From positions 1 through 32,417 of the IMG/VR virus record IMGVR_UViG_3300047359_000290: a stretch of DNA of 32,417 bases, one strand, 5' to 3'. The position numbers were made by a program, and so were the translations under genes. The DNA is from a virus. A model generated the notes under the pieces. It was not told where the DNA came from. It did not search any database and worked only from the letters and a program-made list of their open reading frames with translations. Shown piece after piece: positions 29,916 through 32,417 of the stretch (position 1 is the stretch's first letter; every line of letters starts with the position of its first letter).

Positions 29916-30242
29916 ATGGGTATGATTAATTTAGGGTCATCATTACGATATGGGCCACATGGAAAACGAAGGAAAACCAAAGCATTTTCAAAACCTTCTA
30001 AATACAAACAAATGATAAACGTCCAACAGAAACTGTTCGACCAAGTCATGAAAGAAATAAAGGAAGAGTACCCGTCATACGAGGGAACGAGTACGGGTGC
30101 TATTACACCTAAACAAGAACCCATGCAATATACTGGTGAACGTAAGTTAATCGGTATTGCAACGATGCATAAATCCAATGCAGTCCCCATCTTTGAGGAC
30201 GACAAGGAACATGCAATCGATATTGCACGTATGAGAAGATAA
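29916..30242 (+). CDS. Conserved marine T4-like phage hypothetical protein (108 aa)
   Basis: Starts at ATG 29916 (a second Met at 29922 is possible). MGMINLGSSLRYGPHGKRRK followed by a Lys-rich helix (KYKQMINVQQKLFDQVMKEI) and the C-terminal RKLIGIATMHKSNAVPIFED, which I recall as a recurrent ending in small marine phage proteins. No enzyme motif. It would be translated from a leaderless mRNA if the consensus promoter in front is used. Confidence 0.75.
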   Translation: MGMINLGSSLRYGPHGKRRKTKAFSKPSKYKQMINVQQKLFDQVMKEIKEEYPSYEGTSTGAITPKQEPMQYTGERKLIGIATMHKSNAVPIFEDDKEHAIDIARMRR

Positions 30243-30249
30243 CTAAATA
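30243..30249 (+). promoter_or_regulatory. T4-type late promoter CTAAATA
   Basis: Directly after the preceding stop and 37 nt before ATG 30287, with GGAG (30274-30277) as ribosome-binding site. Confidence 0.62.
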
Positions 30250-30286
30250 CAACGAACAAACACATTTATATTATGGAGATTATATA

Positions 30287-31207
30287 ATGGCAACAGAAAT
30301 CGTACTGATAAAAAACGGAAACACCTCTGTCGAGGAAATTAATAGTGCTTACATCCGACTCAAAAACTTACGAGTCGACACCATATACCCTAAAGACCAC
30401 AACACCGTCAGTTTTAATTGTTATACCAATACAGGAACAGAGGGACTATTGGACGAAATCAAACCCATCGAATTTAATGCATTAGAGGGAGTCAATCCCG
30501 AATCACCATGGAATAAAATACTACTCATGAACAGAGGAGTCGGTGGATTCCAAGACCGTGCTAATCAGAACATTAAAGTCCTTATTATGGACACCAAACT
30601 ATTTCCAAGGAATACCAGTCAGAACACCATATTAGACTTCATTAATGCAAAGGGTAAAACCACAGAGGTCTATGAGATACTCGAACCCGAAACCATTAAA
30701 ACCATCAAAGAACAAGAACTCCCTTACATGGTGATGCCTACGAAATGGTGGACAGACGAAGATACCACGACACAAACGGACTATGCTCATTTCTTCACTG
30801 CATTCAACTACAGAGACCTGCATGAGATATACGAGACCTTTAAGGCAGACCCAACAGGACTCATATCCAAATACGGAGACACCAAACAAGGAGTGCAAAA
30901 GTACATCGAAGACACCTTTAAAGGAGTGGTATTACCTACAGGATGTGGAGAGTTCGGAATCTACTATATCAACAACAAAGAATCCAATCAAAGACTGATA
31001 CAAGAATGGGAAGACAATGTCAAATGTTATTTCCCACAAGAATGGTCAATCCCCAATGAAGAAGACATGGATGCCGATTATATATCCTATGACCACGAAT
31101 GGAGAGATATATCAGAACAAGCAAAGTTCGTCTATGCACAAACCCAAGACGAAGATACTCACACAAAAGCCGACCTCTACTTCAGAACATGGATACACAA
31201 AGAGTAA
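30287..31207 (+). CDS. Hypothetical protein, unusual codon habit (306 aa)
   Basis: A good frame with RBS GGAG and a late promoter. It starts MATEIVLIKNGNTSVEEINS and contains SPWNKILLMNRGVGGFQDRA, YMVMPTKWWTDEDTTTQTDY and VLPTGCGEFGIYYINNKESN. The Cys/Trp-rich centre could be a globular enzyme-like fold, but no motif is recognised. Codon use differs from genes upstream: ACC, GAC, CCC and GCC are frequent and Ala is about 7 GCA, 3 GCT and 2 GCC. This may mean recent acquisition or different selection. The next gene overlaps its 3' end by 19 nt. Confidence 0.8.
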   Translation: MATEIVLIKNGNTSVEEINSAYIRLKNLRVDTIYPKDHNTVSFNCYTNTGTEGLLDEIKPIEFNALEGVNPESPWNKILLMNRGVGGFQDRANQNIKVLIMDTKLFPRNTSQNTILDFINAKGKTTEVYEILEPETIKTIKEQELPYMVMPTKWWTDEDTTTQTDYAHFFTAFNYRDLHEIYETFKADPTGLISKYGDTKQGVQKYIEDTFKGVVLPTGCGEFGIYYINNKESNQRLIQEWEDNVKCYFPQEWSIPNEEDMDADYISYDHEWRDISEQAKFVYAQTQDEDTHTKADLYFRTWIHKE

Positions 31208-31821
31208 TCGACCACTATTCTCATGTAAGATACCCAAACTTCTTTACAGAGGACGAATGCAAACACATAGGGTACATACTCACACGGGACGAGCATAAGA
31301 TATTAGAGATAAAGAACACCTCTAAGTCCGTATATAAGGGACTCACCAAACAACACCAAGTATACAACTGGTTACAACACCCCGACATCAGACCACTGAA
31401 TATACCCAAACGTGTCTTCCAACTACCCGAATTCCAAGACGAAGACGAACTGAGGATACAATGCTGGGGGAACATACTACGACACGGAGAAGACCTATTA
31501 ACTCACAACCACGGTCATGACATAGAAGACGAAGAGAGACAATCGGGAATGCAACACTTTTATGCTATGAATACGTTTATAGATGGTGAAGAACCCTCGT
31601 ATACACACTATGATGACACTGGTAAGACACAGAATGTAAGAGGAGAACTCCATGTGATTGGATGCTTACTTATGCATGGTGTTAGACGTAATATGTATAA
31701 GAAACCACGAATAAGTCTTGCAATGGACGTACATCTCAAAGAAGCATTCGATACCATACCCAATGAGTATCTAAAATACCGTATATTACCCTTTAAAAGG
31801 AGTGAAGTAGAGGGACTCTGA
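31189..31821 (+). CDS. 2OG-Fe(II) oxygenase-like protein (210 aa)
   Basis: The start is taken at ATG 31189 (MDTQRVIDHYSHVRYPNFFT); the longer frame from 31099 is deep in the previous gene. LLTHNHGHDIEDEERQSGMQ holds a His-rich first ligand region, HFYAMNTFIDGEEPSYTHYD follows, and HVIGCLLMHGVRRNMYKKPR contains a distal His and the basic residues, then ISLAMDVHL. The layout is like the oxygenase genes at 24912 and 27563. It shares the C-rich codon style of the gene before it. The last base of its stop begins an inverted repeat. Confidence 0.72.
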   Translation: MDTQRVIDHYSHVRYPNFFTEDECKHIGYILTRDEHKILEIKNTSKSVYKGLTKQHQVYNWLQHPDIRPLNIPKRVFQLPEFQDEDELRIQCWGNILRHGEDLLTHNHGHDIEDEERQSGMQHFYAMNTFIDGEEPSYTHYDDTGKTQNVRGELHVIGCLLMHGVRRNMYKKPRISLAMDVHLKEAFDTIPNEYLKYRILPFKRSEVEGL

Positions 31822-31978
31822 GGTGGTTTTAATATAATTCTGAGGGTCTCATGGTGCTTGTGAATATAATGTGTGTGGAAGTGTGCAGAAGTGTGTAATT
31901 ATATTGGTATTTGATGATGTTTCTGATGTGTGGGAAATTCTTTGATTTGCTGCTGTTACTCGGAGACCCTAACCACCT
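31821..31978 (+). repeat. Nested long-range inverted repeats, candidate structured RNA or DNA element
   Basis: AGGTGGTT (31821-31828) pairs with AACCACCT (31971-31978), and inside it GGGTCTC (31844-31850) pairs with GAGACCC (31963-31969). Within the enclosed 112 nt, AATATAAT (31863-31870) pairs with ATTATATT (31898-31905) around GTGTG-rich repeats. No open frame of note lies here. The element begins at the stop of the preceding gene. It may be a structured non-coding RNA, a 3' end structure or a DNA site; no promoter was seen directly in front. Confidence 0.55.
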
Positions 31979-31994
31979 ATTTTATTCGGAGTCA

Positions 31995-32105
31995 ACCCCT
32001 CTGAAACCCCTACGGCTACAACCTTTCCGAGACCCCTCTGAGAACCTCTAAGGTACTCTAAGAACTGGAGAGACCCTCCGAGAACCCCGCAGCTACAAGG
32101 TTTAT
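31995..32105 (+). repeat. Three imperfect direct repeats, unit about 37-41 nt, GC-rich
   Basis: Copies begin at 31995 (ACCCCTCTGAAACCCC), 32032 (ACCCCTCTGAGAACCTC) and 32073 (ACCCTCCGAGAACCCC). Copies 1 and 3 continue with TACGGCTACAACCTTT and GCAGCTACAAGGTTT. The tract is C-rich, unlike the rest of the window, and lies just upstream of a consensus promoter. Function unknown; a protein-binding array or replication-related element is possible. Confidence 0.55.
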
Positions 32106-32111
32106 AGTGCC

Positions 32112-32141
32112 TTGACAATCCCCTCCACTTTTTGGTATTAT
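32112..32141 (+). promoter_or_regulatory. Sigma70-type promoter TTGACA-18-TATTAT
   Basis: Perfect -35 (32112-32117), 18-nt spacer, -10 TATTAT (32136-32141, 5 of 6). The block CCTTGACAAT is repeated at 32329-32338 in front of the next promoter. Transcription would start near 32148. No clear gene follows before the second promoter: the first ATGs there lead to frames of only a few codons, so the product may be an RNA. Confidence 0.75.
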
Positions 32142-32330
32142 AGAACCATGATGAATTGACGAGAGTAACAGGAAAATCCCCTAAATGCCTGAGACCATGG
32201 GGTGGAGAGAGGAGACAAGAGAGGCGTCTTAGTTATTGTTCTTCCCTTCATTACTACTAGAGTAAGACTAAGAACACAAAAATCCGAGAATGAAACATAA
32301 GAACCCTCTCGGATTAGTTGTATATGGGCC
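32142..32330 (+). other. Gene-poor segment between two early-type promoters
   Basis: About 190 nt with no supported open frame on the + strand. It contains a purine-rich run (GGGGTGGAGAGAGGAGACAA, 32199-32218) and a hairpin ATCCGAGA / TCTCGGAT (32282-32289 and 32307-32314, 17-nt loop) just before the second promoter. The segment could encode a short RNA of about 170 nt ending at that hairpin, though no U-tract follows. Confidence 0.45.
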
Positions 32331-32360
32331 TTGACAATGCTAGTCATAAAAGGTTATACT
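32331..32360 (+). promoter_or_regulatory. Sigma70-type promoter TTGACA-18-TATACT
   Basis: Perfect -35 (32331-32336), 18-nt spacer, -10 TATACT (32355-32360, 5 of 6). Start site near 32367; AAAGGAG (32379-32385) then serves the ATG at 32391. Confidence 0.78.
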
Positions 32361-32390
32361 ATGTACATAATGACAAACAAAGGAGACATT

Positions 32391-32417
32391 ATGAAACATT
32401 TAAAGAAACTTGGACTA
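32391..32417 (+). CDS. Start of an early-type gene, truncated by the window end
   Basis: ATG 32391 with ribosome-binding site AAAGGAGAC and a consensus promoter upstream. Only nine codons are visible (MKHLKKLGL), basic and amphipathic. An in-frame ATG at 32361 overlaps the expected transcription start, so the RBS-linked ATG is preferred. No identity can be given. Confidence 0.6.

Noticed and set aside
30783-31298. Alternative plus-strand frames inside the 30287 and 31189 genes
   Set aside because: They overlap genes with better starts, continuous family-like content and correct overlaps; their translations are Thr/Ser/Lys-rich without structure.
31995-32105. CRISPR-like array
   Set aside because: Only three imperfect copies, the similarity runs through the whole unit instead of alternating with unique spacers, and there are no cas genes.
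32282-32314. Intrinsic terminator at ATCCGAGA/TCTCGGAT
   Set aside because: The stem is good but the loop is 17 nt and no T-run follows, so it is kept only as a hairpin note.
1-32417. GANTC avoidance, as might be expected with a CcrM-bearing alphaproteobacterial host
   Set aside because: GATTC, GAGTC and GACTC occur many times, so no such avoidance exists.

Overview
The window is about 32.4 kb of a low-GC, fully one-directional genome: every gene I can support is on the + strand, mostly with ATGA/TAATG overlaps or gaps of a few bases. It reads as part of a large T4-like (tevenvirus-type) myovirus of a marine Gram-negative, probably proteobacterial, host. The reasons are a gene 41-type replicative helicase, a gene 61-type primase, class Ia NrdA/NrdB with glutaredoxin, T4 late-promoter motifs (TATAAATA / CTAAATA) in front of gene groups, three tRNAs, many small 2OG-Fe(II) oxygenase-like proteins, a spanin pair, and a phage-borne outer-membrane beta-barrel. 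Family names are recalled, not searched.

Layout. (1) 1-850: 3' part of the gene 41 helicase. (2) 856-2765: two small or hypothetical genes and a ligase-like KWDG protein. (3) 2765-11949: a long block of Lys/Glu-rich, modular, mostly hypothetical proteins. Several start with a short peptide resembling the T4 capsid-targeting sequence (M-K-T-[FY]-x-x-F-[IL]-x-E) and contain internal [ILV]-x-E sites of the kind cut by a gp21-type prohead protease. An NMN adenylyltransferase/P-loop kinase fusion and an HNH-nuclease-tailed protein are included, so this block may encode internal head proteins. (4) 12009-15405: conserved phage hypotheticals, a Thr-Ala-Ser tRNA cluster, a PAP2-like phosphatase and a coiled-coil membrane protein. 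(5) 15453-22368: primase, nrdA, an oxygenase, nrdB, a QueC-like enzyme, small membrane proteins, glutaredoxin and a zinc ribbon, i.e. the replication and nucleotide supply block. (6) 22376-28959: HExxH metallopeptidase, deoxyribonucleotidase, a run of 2OG-Fe(II) oxygenase-like genes, the spanin pair, micro-genes and a sulfotransferase. (7) 28972-29649: a self-contained outer-membrane protein cassette with promoter, RBS, signal peptide and terminator. (8) 29651-32417: small genes, two genes with a more C-rich codon habit, then a gene-poor segment with nested inverted repeats, imperfect direct repeats and two strong sigma70-type promoters, ending in a truncated gene.

Most notable points: several promoters of both sigma70 and T4-late type sit exactly 5-7 nt before an ATG, predicting leaderless mRNAs; GATC is absent from the whole window by line-by-line reading; the putative capsid-targeted modular proteins; the outer-membrane protein cassette; and the structured non-coding segment at 31821-32360.
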